In this document: positions 56,278 to 64,000 of the stretch, piece by piece | How the letters are laid out: the number at the start of each line of letters is the position of its first letter | Position numbering within the stretch: position 1 is the first letter of the stretch | DNA from: AP-15 sp963814805 | GTDB taxonomy: Bacteria; Pseudomonadota; Alphaproteobacteria; ATCC43930; CGMCC-115725 | Direction of reading: 5' to 3' | NCBI GenBank assembly: GCA_963814805.1 | Contig: CAWFER010000006.1 | Span: 62,001 to 126,000 of the forward strand | Length of the DNA stretch: 64,000 nucleotides | Position numbers and translations under genes: made by a program | Notes under the pieces: model-generated | Told to the model about the DNA's origin: nothing | Databases searched by the model: none | The model's input: the letters and a program-made list of their open reading frames with translations, nothing else

Positions 56278-57016
56278 ATGTTCGTGCCATGCGAGCAGTG
56301 CCCATTACGGCGCAGACCGATGTTCAGGCCGTTCTCGGAGACTGAGCTCAGCTTTGTCGCGGAAATGAAGACCGACCACATCGTGGTCGCGCCACGCATC
56401 GACATCATCCGCCAGGGCGAAGTCGGCGGCCCGGTCTATACCTTGTTCGAAGGCTGGGCGATCCGGTACCGCCAGCTGCCGGACGGCGCTCGCCAGATCC
56501 TCGACATCTTGCTGCCCGGCGACATGGTCGGGCTCGCTTCGGCCTTGTTGGGCACGATCAATCATTCGGTCCAGGCGATCACCCCGGCAACCTTGTGCGT
56601 TCTATCCGGCCGCGACTGGCGCGAACTGTTCGAGCGCCATCCCGGCGGTGGCGCTCAACCAGCTGCAGACGCGAGTCGAGGAAGAGCAGCGCAGCGACGT
56701 GCGATTGTCCTTGCTCGGGCGCAGCAACGCCGAGCAGCGCATCGGCTATCTGATGCTGGAAACCTTCGACCGGCTGCGGCAGCGCGGCATGGTTAATGGC
56801 GGCTCGACCTGCCCGTTCCCGCTGCAGCGGCGCGATATCGCCGACGCCGCCGGGCTGTCGCGGGTCCATGTCGCGCGCACCCTCGAACGGCTGCGCCAGG
56901 CCCGCCTCGCCGAGATCCAGGACGGGGTTCTCGTCCTGTTCGACCGGGCAGGGCTCGCCAATCTCGTCGGCTACGTCCCGCTGCGGCCGTCGGCCGGCAG
57001 AAGAGCCATTCTGTAG
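56278..57016 (+). CDS. Crp/Fnr-family transcriptional regulator, one frameshift
   Basis: About 245 residues when joined. The N-terminus has CEQCPLRR (C5, C8), then a cyclic-nucleotide-like beta barrel (IDIIRQGEVGGPVYTLFEGWAIRYR, DILLPGDMVGLAS). An extra C near 56642 separates FERHP from AVALNQLQTRVEEEQ. The C-terminal winged helix-turn-helix is RRDIADAAGLSRVHVARTLERLRQ. Only two Cys are near the N-terminus, fewer than Fnr needs for a 4Fe-4S cluster. The signal is unknown. Confidence 0.88.
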
Positions 57017-57036
57017 CGCGCCGCACGCCGCGCGCG

Positions 57037-57390
57037 TCATTGCCGCGGCGGTCGCGCCGTTCGCGCGACCAGCTCCTCCAATTGGCCCAACCGAAACGGC
57101 TTGGACAGGAAAGGCGTCGCCGAGGGAGCAATCGTCTCGCCGTAGCGCAGATCGCCCGAGGTCAGGATCGCCGGGACCCCCAGGCTCGAAGCATGTGCGG
57201 CCAGTGAAACCCCCGGCTCGCCGCTCATCACGCAATCGACGATCACCAGGTCGATCGTTTCGCGCGCGAGCAGTGCGCGGGCCTGCAGCGCCGAGCCGGC
57301 CGAAAAAATCACGTGGCCGCTGTCGCGCAGAAACTCGCAAACGAGCTCGCGCACCTCGCTGTTGTCGTCGACCACCAAAATCGAGGGCAT
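57037..57390 (-). CDS. Response regulator receiver domain protein
   Basis: A 117-residue single-domain CheY-like protein. Acidic pocket VVDDN (D8, D9), phospho-acceptor D52 in LVIVDCVM, the switch Thr/Ser in AILTSGDLR and the conserved Lys in FLSKPFRL. No output domain, so it probably acts by protein contact. It starts at MPSILVVDD (57390). Convergent with the Crp/Fnr gene; the thi riboswitch lies upstream on the other strand. Confidence 0.88.
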   Translation of the reverse strand: MPSILVVDDNSEVRELVCEFLRDSGHVIFSAGSALQARALLARETIDLVIVDCVMSGEPGVSLAAHASSLGVPAILTSGDLRYGETIAPSATPFLSKPFRLGQLEELVARTARPPRQ

Positions 57391-57596
57391 GGCCCGGCTC
57401 CAGCACGAATGCAGAGGAGATATAGGGTAGCTTCGTGCGAGCTTTGTATCCAAGCGCCCGGCGGCCGAGCGCAGCGATGTTCAAGCGGAGACTGACCGGA
57501 GAAGCGCCGCCGGCGACGGCGCTCTCTCAGCCTGAGAGGGCCGGCGATTCGCGAGAAAAATCTTGCATCGATCCGGCTCGCATCCGACATTGGCCC

Positions 57597-57692
57597 GAGG
57601 CTGGGGTGCCGCAGGGCCACGCCTTAGAGCGCGGCGGCAGCGGCTGAGATGAGACCCAATGAACCTGGCCGGGCATGCCCGGCGAAGGGAGT
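57597..57692 (+). promoter_or_regulatory. TPP riboswitch (THI element)
   Basis: Contains the conserved core in order: GGGGTGCC (57603), GGCTGAGATGAGACCC (57642), GAACCTG (57661), then the hairpin CCGGGCATGCCCGG and GAAGGGAGT. This is the aptamer of the thiamine-pyrophosphate riboswitch. Its end overlaps the ribosome-binding site of thiO (GAAGGGAG), so control is probably of translation start by TPP. Confidence 0.9.
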
Positions 57693-57694
57693 CC

Positions 57695-59113
57695 GTGATT
57701 ACCGCGCCCATCGTCGCTTCGCCGCAGCGTCCCAAAACCGCAATCATCGGCGCCGGGGTCATCGGGCTGGGGATCGCCTGGCGCCTGGCCCAGGCGGGCT
57801 GCGCGGTCACCGTCTACGATCGCGGCGAGGCCGGCCACGGCGCCAGCTGGGCCGCGGCCGGCATGCTCGCCGCCGCGGTCGAAACCGAACCCGGCGAAGA
57901 GCCGCTGTTGGCCTTGACTTTGGAAAGCCAGCGTCTGTGGCCGGATTTTGCGCGCGAGCTCGAGGCCGCCTCCGCGATCGCGATCGGCTACCGCGGCGAA
58001 GGCACGATGGTCGTCGCCCTCAGCCGCGACGACGCCGAGCAGCTGCGCTTTACCTATCAGTTCCAAAAAGGCCTCGGCCTCGATCTCGAATGGCTGTCCG
58101 GGGCCGAGGCGCGCCGCCATGAGCCGCATCTGCGCCCCGGCATCGCCGGCGCGGTGTCGAGCCCGCGCGACCATCAGGTCGACAACCGCCTCGTCGCCGC
58201 GGCGCTCGCGGTGGCCGCGCGGCGCGCTGGCGCTGCGCTGCACGAGCATTGCCCGGTCCGCGAGGTCGAAATCGTCGACGGCCGCGCCCGCGCCATCATT
58301 ACCGACCGGGGCCGCGAGGCTGCCGACATCGTGGTGCTGGCCGCCGGCGCCTGGTCGCGCGAGATCGGCGGCATCCCGCCGGCCTATCTGCCCCCGGTGC
58401 GCCCGATCAAGGGCCAGATGCTGGCCTTGGCGATGGACCCGGCGGCGCCGCTGCTGCGCCACGTGATCTGGCTGCCGCGCGGCTATCTGGTGCCGCGGCT
58501 CGACGGACGGCTGGTGGTCGGCGGCACCGTCGAGGAGCGCGGCTTTGACGATCACGTGACCGCCGGCGGATTGCTGGCGCTGCTCGAAGGCGCCTGGCGG
58601 GCAGTGCCGGCGATCGAGGAGCTGCCGATCGCCGAAACCTGGGTCGGCTTCCGCCCCGGCTCACGCGACGACGCGCCGATGCTGGGACCAAGCGGCATCG
58701 ACGGGCTGGTCATCGCCACCGGGCACCACCGGAACGGCATCCTGTTGACGCCGGTGACGGTCACGGCGATCAGCGCCTATCTGTTGACCGGGCGGCTGAC
58801 CGACAACCTGCTGCCGTTCGGTCCCGAGCGCTTCGCCGCCGCGGCAACGCCGCGTCCGGCCGAGGAACCAGCGCCCGGCCTTGGCCGCGGCGGCGCGATG
58901 AGCGCGATGATGCGTGTGCGCATCAACGGCGTCGAGGAACAGGTCGCGGAGGCGACCTTGGCCGAGTTGCTCACCGCCCGCGGCGTCGATGCCAAGGCGC
59001 GGTTTCTCGCGGTCGCCGTCAATGGCGCCGTCGTCCGCCGCGCGGAGTGGCCGGCCACACCTCTGGCGCCGGGCGACGACGTCGAAATCGTCCGTCCGTT
59101 CTCCGGCGGCTGA
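57695..59113 (+). CDS. thiO: Glycine oxidase ThiO fused in frame to sulfur carrier ThiS
   Basis: 472 residues. Residues 1-390 are ThiO: FAD fold AIIGAGVIGLGIAWRLAQAG, GHGASWAAAGML, the VVGGTVEERGFDD block and GHHRNGILLTPVT; it oxidises glycine to the imine for the thiazole. Residues 405-472 are ThiS (MRVRINGVEEQVAEATLAEL to the C-terminal VRPFSGG, with the free GG needed for thiocarboxylate). The start is GTG 57695, after the riboswitch. A TGA in ATGA at the ThiS ATG lies in another frame, so one indel could have joined two genes that normally overlap. Confidence 0.85.
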   Translation: MITAPIVASPQRPKTAIIGAGVIGLGIAWRLAQAGCAVTVYDRGEAGHGASWAAAGMLAAAVETEPGEEPLLALTLESQRLWPDFARELEAASAIAIGYRGEGTMVVALSRDDAEQLRFTYQFQKGLGLDLEWLSGAEARRHEPHLRPGIAGAVSSPRDHQVDNRLVAAALAVAARRAGAALHEHCPVREVEIVDGRARAIITDRGREAADIVVLAAGAWSREIGGIPPAYLPPVRPIKGQMLALAMDPAAPLLRHVIWLPRGYLVPRLDGRLVVGGTVEERGFDDHVTAGGLLALLEGAWRAVPAIEELPIAETWVGFRPGSRDDAPMLGPSGIDGLVIATGHHRNGILLTPVTVTAISAYLLTGRLTDNLLPFGPERFAAAATPRPAEEPAPGLGRGGAMSAMMRVRINGVEEQVAEATLAELLTARGVDAKARFLAVAVNGAVVRRAEWPATPLAPGDDVEIVRPFSGG

Positions 59114-59136
59114 TTTTTACCGAATAGGGAAAAGCC

Positions 59137-59907
59137 ATGTCCGACCCCCTGACGATCGCCGGCGTCACCCTGTCCTCGCGGCTTATCGTCGGCACCGCCG
59201 GCTATCCGAACCAGCAGGCGCTGCTCGACTGCCTTGAAGCCAGCGGCGCCGAGATCGTCACCGTGTCGATCCGGCGGATCAGTCTCGAAGGCTATGCCGA
59301 AAGCCTGGTCGATCTGCTCGGCGGCCGTTTCCGCCTGTTGCCCAACACCGCCGGCTGCGTCACCGCGCGCGACGCGATCCTGACCGCCGAGCTGGCGCGC
59401 GAGGCGCTCGAAACCGATTGGGTGAAGCTCGAATTGATCGGCGACCGCGAGCTGCTCTATCCCGATGTCGAGCAACTGGTGCATGCCGCCGAGGAGCTGG
59501 TGCGCAAGGGGTTTACCGTGCTGCCCTATTGTAACGAGGACCCGGTCGCCTGCCAAAAGCTCGCCGATGTCGGCTGCGCCGCGGTCATGCCGTTGGGCTC
59601 ACTGATCGGCTCTGGCATGGGCATCGCCAACCCGGCGGCGATCGAGCTGATTTGCCGGCGCAGCCCAGTGCCGGTCGTGCTCGACGCCGGCATCGGCACC
59701 GCGTCCGATGCGGCCTTGGCGATGGAGCTCGGCTGTGACGCGGTGCTGGCCAACACCGCGATCGCCAAATCGCACGACCCGGCGCGGATGGCGGCGGCGA
59801 TGCGCGCCGGGGTCGAGGGCGGGCGCCTCGCCCGCCTCGCCGGGCGCATCCCCCGGCGCAATTTCGCCGAGCCGTCGAGCCCGCAACTCGGCCTTGTCGG
59901 CTCCTGA
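59137..59907 (+). CDS. thiG: Thiazole synthase
   Basis: A 256-residue TIM-barrel enzyme forming the thiazole phosphate of thiamine from DXP, dehydroglycine and ThiS thiocarboxylate. The Schiff-base lysine is K97 in WVKLELIGD. VSIRRISLEGYAES, LLPNTAGCVTARDA, MPLGSLIGSGMGI and VLDAGIGTASDAALAMELG are diagnostic. It follows thiOS by 23 bases under the same riboswitch. Confidence 0.96.
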   Translation: MSDPLTIAGVTLSSRLIVGTAGYPNQQALLDCLEASGAEIVTVSIRRISLEGYAESLVDLLGGRFRLLPNTAGCVTARDAILTAELAREALETDWVKLELIGDRELLYPDVEQLVHAAEELVRKGFTVLPYCNEDPVACQKLADVGCAAVMPLGSLIGSGMGIANPAAIELICRRSPVPVVLDAGIGTASDAALAMELGCDAVLANTAIAKSHDPARMAAAMRAGVEGGRLARLAGRIPRRNFAEPSSPQLGLVGS

Positions 59908-59970
59908 GCCGCGCATCTGGGCTCGCCGCCCGCGCCATCTGCGCAGCCGAGCGCGGGATCGAGCCCGCGA

Positions 59971-60519
59971 TCAGCGGATCGGCGGCGGCGTCACCCCGGC
60001 GGGCAACGGCTGGCGGCCGGTGACCGCCGGCGCCGCGGCTGCGGGCGCCGCGGCTGTAGGCGCCGTCGGAGCTGGCGCCGGCGGTGGACCGCTCGCCGCA
60101 GCCGGCGGCGCTTCGGCCTGCGCCAGCGCGGCGAGCAGACGATCGCTGACCCTGGGATCGATCGGCAGATGCCGGGCGGCCTGGAAGCGGATGATCGCGT
60201 CGCGGGTCTGCGGCCCAATCGCTCCGTCCGCCGGCGCCGCCAGAAACCCCAGCCGCTGCAACGCTTCCTGGGCCGCCGCGATCGGGTCGGTCAGCGGGCC
60301 CTGCCCGGCCAATCGGCCGGTGGCGCGCCGATAGGCCAGCAGCGCCTGCTGCGTTTTTGCCGACATCACCCCGTCGCGCGGACCCGGATCATAGCCGAGC
60401 CCGGCCAGCCGCGCCTGTAGCGCCGCAATCGGCCCCGTGCCGGCGCCAGCGGGAGCACCTGCCAGCGCGTGACTTAGCGCAGCGGCAACAAGGAATGCGC
60501 GAACAGCATCCCCCCGCAT
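59971..60519 (-). CDS. Secreted protein with two peptidoglycan-binding domains
   Basis: A 182-residue protein. Signal peptide residues 1-24 (VRAFLVAAALSHALAGAPAGAG). Two PG_binding_1 repeats follow: LQARLAGLGYDPGPRDGVMS and AQEALQRLGFLAAPADGAIG, each with the family's LQxxLxxLG and DGxxGPxT pattern. The C-terminus is an Ala/Pro-rich linker (residues 145-182). No catalytic domain. The start at 60519 has GGGGAGGG. Divergent from the next secreted gene. Confidence 0.8.
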   Translation of the reverse strand: MRGDAVRAFLVAAALSHALAGAPAGAGTGPIAALQARLAGLGYDPGPRDGVMSAKTQQALLAYRRATGRLAGQGPLTDPIAAAQEALQRLGFLAAPADGAIGPQTRDAIIRFQAARHLPIDPRVSDRLLAALAQAEAPPAAASGPPPAPAPTAPTAAAPAAAAPAVTGRQPLPAGVTPPPIR

Positions 60520-60659
60520 TAACCCTCCCCAAGCCAGCTGCGGCGGCATCTCGGGCGCCGGTCCGATTCGGTATCGGCTCGCCCGCGATCCTAACCACGT
60601 TGCGGGCTGGATTCCCAACTCGTTCTATGATTGTTTCGCGCCATCAGAGAGAGGGTGCG

Positions 60660-61849
60660 ATGCGGTTCCTTCTCGTGCTCATGTGCTCGATATCAAAGCT
60701 GCGCCGGCGGCTGCGTTCGACTGCTCCGATCCGACTTTGCCGTCAACGGTCGTGATCTGTAGCGACCCAGAGTTAATCCGCCTCGCCGACGAGCGGCAGC
60801 AGGCGATCAACGATGCCCGCGAGCGGATCGGCGAAGAGCGGTGGCCGGCGCTATGGCAAGACCAGAAGATATGGGTGCGGTCCTATGCCACCGGTTGCGG
60901 CGTGCCGCCCAACCGGCCGGCGCCCAATCCCGTCCCAACTTCGGTTCGCGCCTGTTTTGCCAACGCCGCACAGGCGCGCCTCGCCTATCTTCGCGCCTAC
61001 GACATGGATGCCGGCTCGGCGACGAACCCCTCTGTTGCTGCGATATCGAACCGCGTCGGGCCAAGCTTCGACTGCAGCGCCGCGACCCGACCTCTCGAAA
61101 TGATAATCTGCGGCGATGCGGACCTGTCGCGCCTCGACCTCCGGTTCAACCAGGCCTATTGGGCATTGTTCGCGACATTAGGGCCGGCGGGTCAGCCGCA
61201 ACTAAAGGTCGAGGACATCGCATTTATTAACCAGGTGCAGCAGGAGTGCCATCTCCCGGATTCGGGCATGCCAGCGCCCGAGCAGGCGCGGCAATCGAGC
61301 GATTGCATCAAAGCCGCCTATAAGGCCGAGCGAAAGGCTTGGCTCGCGCGTCTCACCGGGCCAGCTTATGAAGAAGCGGTTCGTCCGCTCCAAGCTCACA
61401 TCGAGCTCCAGACGGATCTTCAGGCGCTCGGTTTCGTCCCACCGGGACCAGCCGACGGCGTTTACGGCGCCGCGACGCGGGCCGGGATTACTGCGTGGCA
61501 GAGCGCCCGCGGGTTGGCGGTGACCGGCTTTCTCGGCGATGCCGACGCCCGCGCGCTCGAACAAGAGGCTGGAAGTCGGCAGTCCCTTGCCCAGCAGGGC
61601 GATCAGCCGTCCGGGGCCGGGCAGCTGTCCTCTTTACCCAGGCTTGCCCCGATCTCAGAAGATCAGATCCCCCTTCAAATTGTCGGAGGCATATATAAGG
61701 TCCCGGTGCGGATCAATGACGCAATTACGCTTGATTTCCTCGTAGACAGTGGTGCGACTGACGTGTTGATCCCAGCTGATGTCTTCCTTACGCTATTCCG
61801 CACCGGTACAATTACCGAGCAAGATTTGGGAATTATCAGGTTGACGTAG
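60660..61849 (+). pseudogene. LprI-like / peptidoglycan-binding / aspartic-protease protein, truncated at an IS
   Basis: Secreted multidomain protein. Signal peptide MRFLLVLM (60660) is separated by a missing base near 60686 from LDIKAAPAAAFDCSDP. Then two Cys-rich LprI-type (DUF1311) units (VVICSDPELIRLADERQQAI and MIICGDADLSRLDLRFNQAY), a PG_binding_1 domain (LQALGFVPPGPADGVYGAAT), and the first half of a retropepsin-like protease with the catalytic DSG in FLVDSGATDVLIPADVF. It stops abruptly at the left end of the IS1595 element, so the second half of the protease is missing. It is probably inactive as a protease. Confidence 0.75.
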
Positions 61850-63020
61850 TACGCGCCATCGTGTAGGATGGCCTCAGAGTTGAGAGGCAGTCCCGACATG
61901 GCCCGCGACAAGATCGATCTCCGCAACCCAATTTTCAACGATGACAACGCCGCGCGCGAGTATCTGGAAACGGTGTTGTGGCCGCAGGGTCCGGTTTGTC
62001 CGCGCTGTGGCGTCATGGGCAATCGGATCACGAAGCTGGCGGGCAAGAGCACGCGGCCGGGCGTCTACAACTGCAAAGATTGCCGCAAGCCGTTTTCCGT
62101 CACGGTCGGCACCGTTATGGAGCGCTCGCATATCCCGCTGTCGAAATGGGTTCTGGCGACGCGCTTGATGGCCGCGAGCAAGAAGGGCATGTCGGCGCAT
62201 CAACTGCACCGGATGCTTGATACCAGCTACGAAGCCGCGTGGTTCCTGTTTCACCGGCTTCGCGAGGCGGCTGGCGATCCCTCGCCTGCGCCGATCGGCG
62301 GTGAAGGCAAGGTGGTCGAAATTGACGAAACCTACATCGGCGGCAAGGAAGCCAACAAACACGCCAGCAAGCGCCGGCATGCGGGTCGCGGGCCAGTCGG
62401 CAAGATGGCTGTTGTTGCCCTCGTCGAGCGCGACGGCGAAACCCGTAGTTTTCACGTCGCAAATGTGACCGCGAAGACGCTCCGGCCGATCATCGTCAAG
62501 CACGCGAGCCGAAAGTCCTACATGATGACGGACGAAGCTGCGGTTTATCCAGCGATCGGCGACGAGTTCGCCGGGCATGGCACGGTCAACCACGGCGCAG
62601 AGGAATACGTTCGCACGGGCGGCTTTCACCATACCAACACGGTTGAAAGCCATTTCGCGCTGTTGAAGCGCGGCGTGTTCGGCACATTCCACAACATTAG
62701 CGAGGCGCACCTGTCGCGCTATCTCGCCGAGTTCGATTTCCGGGCGAACACCCGCGACATGACAGACGGGGAACGGGCCGCCGCATTGCTCGCCGCCGCG
62801 AAGGGCAAGCGGCTTCTGTACCGACAGCCTCACCAAGCCGCGAACGGCTAAGCAGCGCCTCCGCGCTTTCCTGCGCTGGCGCGCTTGCCGCAGAGTCCGA
62901 GTAGCCTTCTTCCCCTTCGCGCGTCGCACCTGCTCCGCAAGCTCGGCGCGCGATTGGGGAGGCGTCTTCAGCAGCCGCAGCAACAGCGCATCGAACCGCT
63001 GCGCAACCTGATCGTCATCG
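61830..63020 (+). mobile_element. IS1595-family insertion sequence
   Basis: The left end is near 61830, where GAATTATCAGGTTGACGTAG begins right after the last protease codons; this resembles IS1595 inverted repeats. A partial inverse of it (GCGCAACCTGATCGTC, sharing CAACCTGAT) lies at 63003-63018 and is the best candidate right end, but no matching target duplication is seen. Contains the transposase and part of a small accessory frame. Confidence 0.6.
61898..62851 (+). CDS. IS1595-family transposase
   Basis: A 317-residue protein. N-terminal zinc ribbon (CPRCGVMGNR ... CKDCRKPF, residues 35-70), then the ISXO2-like DDE domain with D143 in VEIDETYIGG, D212 in MMTDEAAVY and E250 in NTVESHFALLKRG. 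The start at 61898 (MARDKIDLRN) follows GAGAGG; an in-frame ATG at 61868 is possible. The frame is intact, so it could still be active. Confidence 0.95.
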   Translation: MARDKIDLRNPIFNDDNAAREYLETVLWPQGPVCPRCGVMGNRITKLAGKSTRPGVYNCKDCRKPFSVTVGTVMERSHIPLSKWVLATRLMAASKKGMSAHQLHRMLDTSYEAAWFLFHRLREAAGDPSPAPIGGEGKVVEIDETYIGGKEANKHASKRRHAGRGPVGKMAVVALVERDGETRSFHVANVTAKTLRPIIVKHASRKSYMMTDEAAVYPAIGDEFAGHGTVNHGAEEYVRTGGFHHTNTVESHFALLKRGVFGTFHNISEAHLSRYLAEFDFRANTRDMTDGERAAALLAAAKGKRLLYRQPHQAANG

Positions 63021-63037
63021 CTTCCCTGGTCGCTCAT
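62861..63037 (-). CDS. Small accessory protein often found with IS1595 elements, 3' end uncertain
   Basis: Starts at ATG 63037 and reads MSDQGSDDDQVAQRFDALLLR, then LLKTPPQSRAELAEQVRRAKG and a very basic stretch. Short proteins of the pattern RFDxLxxxLLxTPP are common next to IS1595 transposases; function unknown. The open frame continues antisense through the transposase, which is surely not coding, so either a stop codon or the frame has been altered near 62870-62910. Confidence 0.4.
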
Positions 63038-63051
63038 ACGGGGAGGATAGC

Positions 63052-63913
63052 ATGGCAGAGCCGACACTCAGCACTGCAATCGCCATCAGAGGATTCGGAC
63101 GCCAGAGAGTCTACCCGCCGGTAGGGCGTTGCATTTATTGTTTTGTGACAGATTGTGACCTTGGAGATGAGCACATTATCCCGCAAGCCCTGGGTGGTAA
63201 CATCATCCTTCGATCAGCGTCATGCTCAGATTGTGAAAGAATTATCGGCGCCGGGGTTGAACAACGCTTAACACATAAAACCAAAGGCATGTTCGCAGCA
63301 ATGAGGTTGCGCCATAACTACAAATCTAAGCGGCCTAAAACACGACCTAGCTCTCTTCCGTTTACGATAATTGAGCCGAGCGGATTTCATAGACGTGTCC
63401 ATATTCCAGCGAAAATGATTCCCCGATATTGGCTCGCGTTTGTGAGTCTCGGACCTCCAGGCATTATCGTTGGGAGATCGCCCAACGCTGGCGCGCTCGG
63501 GGCGGCGTATTGGCAGTGGCACGAAGACGATATCAAAGGGCTGTCGCGAATTGTCGTGCCGGGCGCTCGTATTCAATTGCATGGCGCGGGCGACGCGCGT
63601 GATCTGAACTCGATTAATAGCAAAGATCGCGCATGCAATGGCCGTAGCAGAATATGGTCTTGATTCATTTGATCCCTGGTTACCACGCTTCATCTTAGGT
63701 AAGGATGATTGTGCGTTGCACTATTACGTATCCGGACGCGAAAACAAGACTGTTGAACCTAGGGGCGACCACAGAATAAGCCTCGGCACCTGGGGAGACG
63801 ATGGATTAATAATCGGTGCTACCGTGCGGCTTTTCTGTTGTTATGGTACCCCCAATTACGAAGTTGCGGTCGGGAAGTTCAAAAAACCTCGTCAACAACA
63901 TCCTGCGACTTAA
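63052..63913 (+). CDS. HNH endonuclease-like protein, one frameshift
   Basis: About 286 residues when joined. A zinc-bound HNH core is visible: CIYCFVTDCDLGDEHIIPQALGG followed by ASCSDCERIIGAG, i.e. CxxC, HIIP, and CxxC. At 63622-63624 one extra A in AAA separates LNSINSK from IAHAMAVAEYGLDSFDPWLP. The second part (to 63913) has no recognised domain. The start at 63052 follows GGGGAGG. GC is much lower than in the rest of the window, so recently acquired. Could be a defence or homing-type nuclease; not resolved. Confidence 0.7.
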
Positions 63914-64000
63914 GATTGCCCATATGCATTCAACATAAAAAGCGCGATCGTAACTGTCCAATTTCTCCCATTCGCAATCTGTCCTGCCGGGGTCCAAGCG
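63910..64000 (-). CDS. Possible C-terminus of a gene entering from the right edge
   Basis: Reads leftward from the window edge for 29 codons (AWTPAGQIANGRNWTVTIAL, then FMLNAYGQS and stop), its stop overlapping the HNH stop. Too short to identify; convergent overlap is the only support. Confidence 0.25.
   Translation of the reverse strand, partial: AWTPAGQIANGRNWTVTIALFMLNAYGQS

Noticed and set aside
57669..57682. Hairpin CCGGGCATGCCCGG as an independent operator or terminator
   Set aside because: It is the distal stem of the TPP riboswitch.
61874..63067. A 397-codon minus-strand frame spanning the IS
   Set aside because: Only its first 60 or so residues look like a real accessory protein; the rest is antisense to the transposase.

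Overview
The window is a high-GC piece of chromosome from an alphaproteobacterium, most likely of the Rhodospirillales or a related soil or water lineage. This rests on gene order and protein type: ispB / DUF2007 / tRNA methyltransferase / S49 peptidase / glyQ / glyS / ppdK, the sdhCDAB order, clpS-clpA, tsaD-gpsA, and a prkA-yeaH-spoVR operon. There is no rRNA, phage or CRISPR array. One tRNA (Pro, CGG) and one TPP riboswitch are present.

Layout. 1-5890: an edge-truncated methyltransferase, then a leftward catabolic cluster (alpha/beta hydrolase, flavin LLM monooxygenase, N-carbamoyl-D-amino-acid hydrolase), a CBS protein and an MFS transporter. 6291-10456: hppD, a lower-GC unknown, a coiled-coil membrane protein, a TfdA/TauD-type dioxygenase and a broken enoyl-CoA hydratase. 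10579-18438 (leftward): argE, folE, apaG, an F420-type LLM enzyme, sdhCDAB and a CitE-like lyase. 18590-23973 (rightward): a spermidine/putrescine-type ABC transporter (two permeases, binding protein, ATPase), a small membrane protein and pdxY. 24138-34971: an FkbM methyltransferase, tRNA-Pro, ispB, and the conserved glyQS-ppdK block. 35069-42180: ygfZ, then a compact envelope-glycan cluster (GT9, GT2, two GT4 enzymes, AsnB). 42237-52051 (leftward): clpA, clpS, gpsA, tsaD, and the stress operon prkA-yeaH-spoVR with a candidate sigma-54 promoter. 52784-57390: a Na+/H+ antiporter, a ppk2 remnant, a two-subunit CoA-transferase, a Crp/Fnr regulator and a response regulator. 57597-59907: riboswitch-controlled thiO-thiS and thiG. 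59971-64000: two secreted peptidoglycan-binding proteins, the second cut off at an IS1595-family element, then a low-GC HNH protein.

Reading frames need care. At least 20 genes or gene parts change frame by a single base, including genes expected to be essential (glyS, tsaD, gpsA, ispB's neighbours). In most cases removing one base from a short run restores the family's conserved sequence. I read this mainly as assembly error and give the full gene extents. glyS is the exception worth attention: it also carries a dispersed palindromic repeat and a drop in GC in its 3' half.

The least ordinary signals are the palindrome inside glyS, the ThiO-ThiS fused frame, the sigma-54 site ahead of prkA, the Rut-like hydrolase/LLM/carbamoylase cluster, the LprI / peptidoglycan-binding / aspartic-protease protein, and two small repeat arrays that look like operator sites (6098-6128 and 22571-22621).
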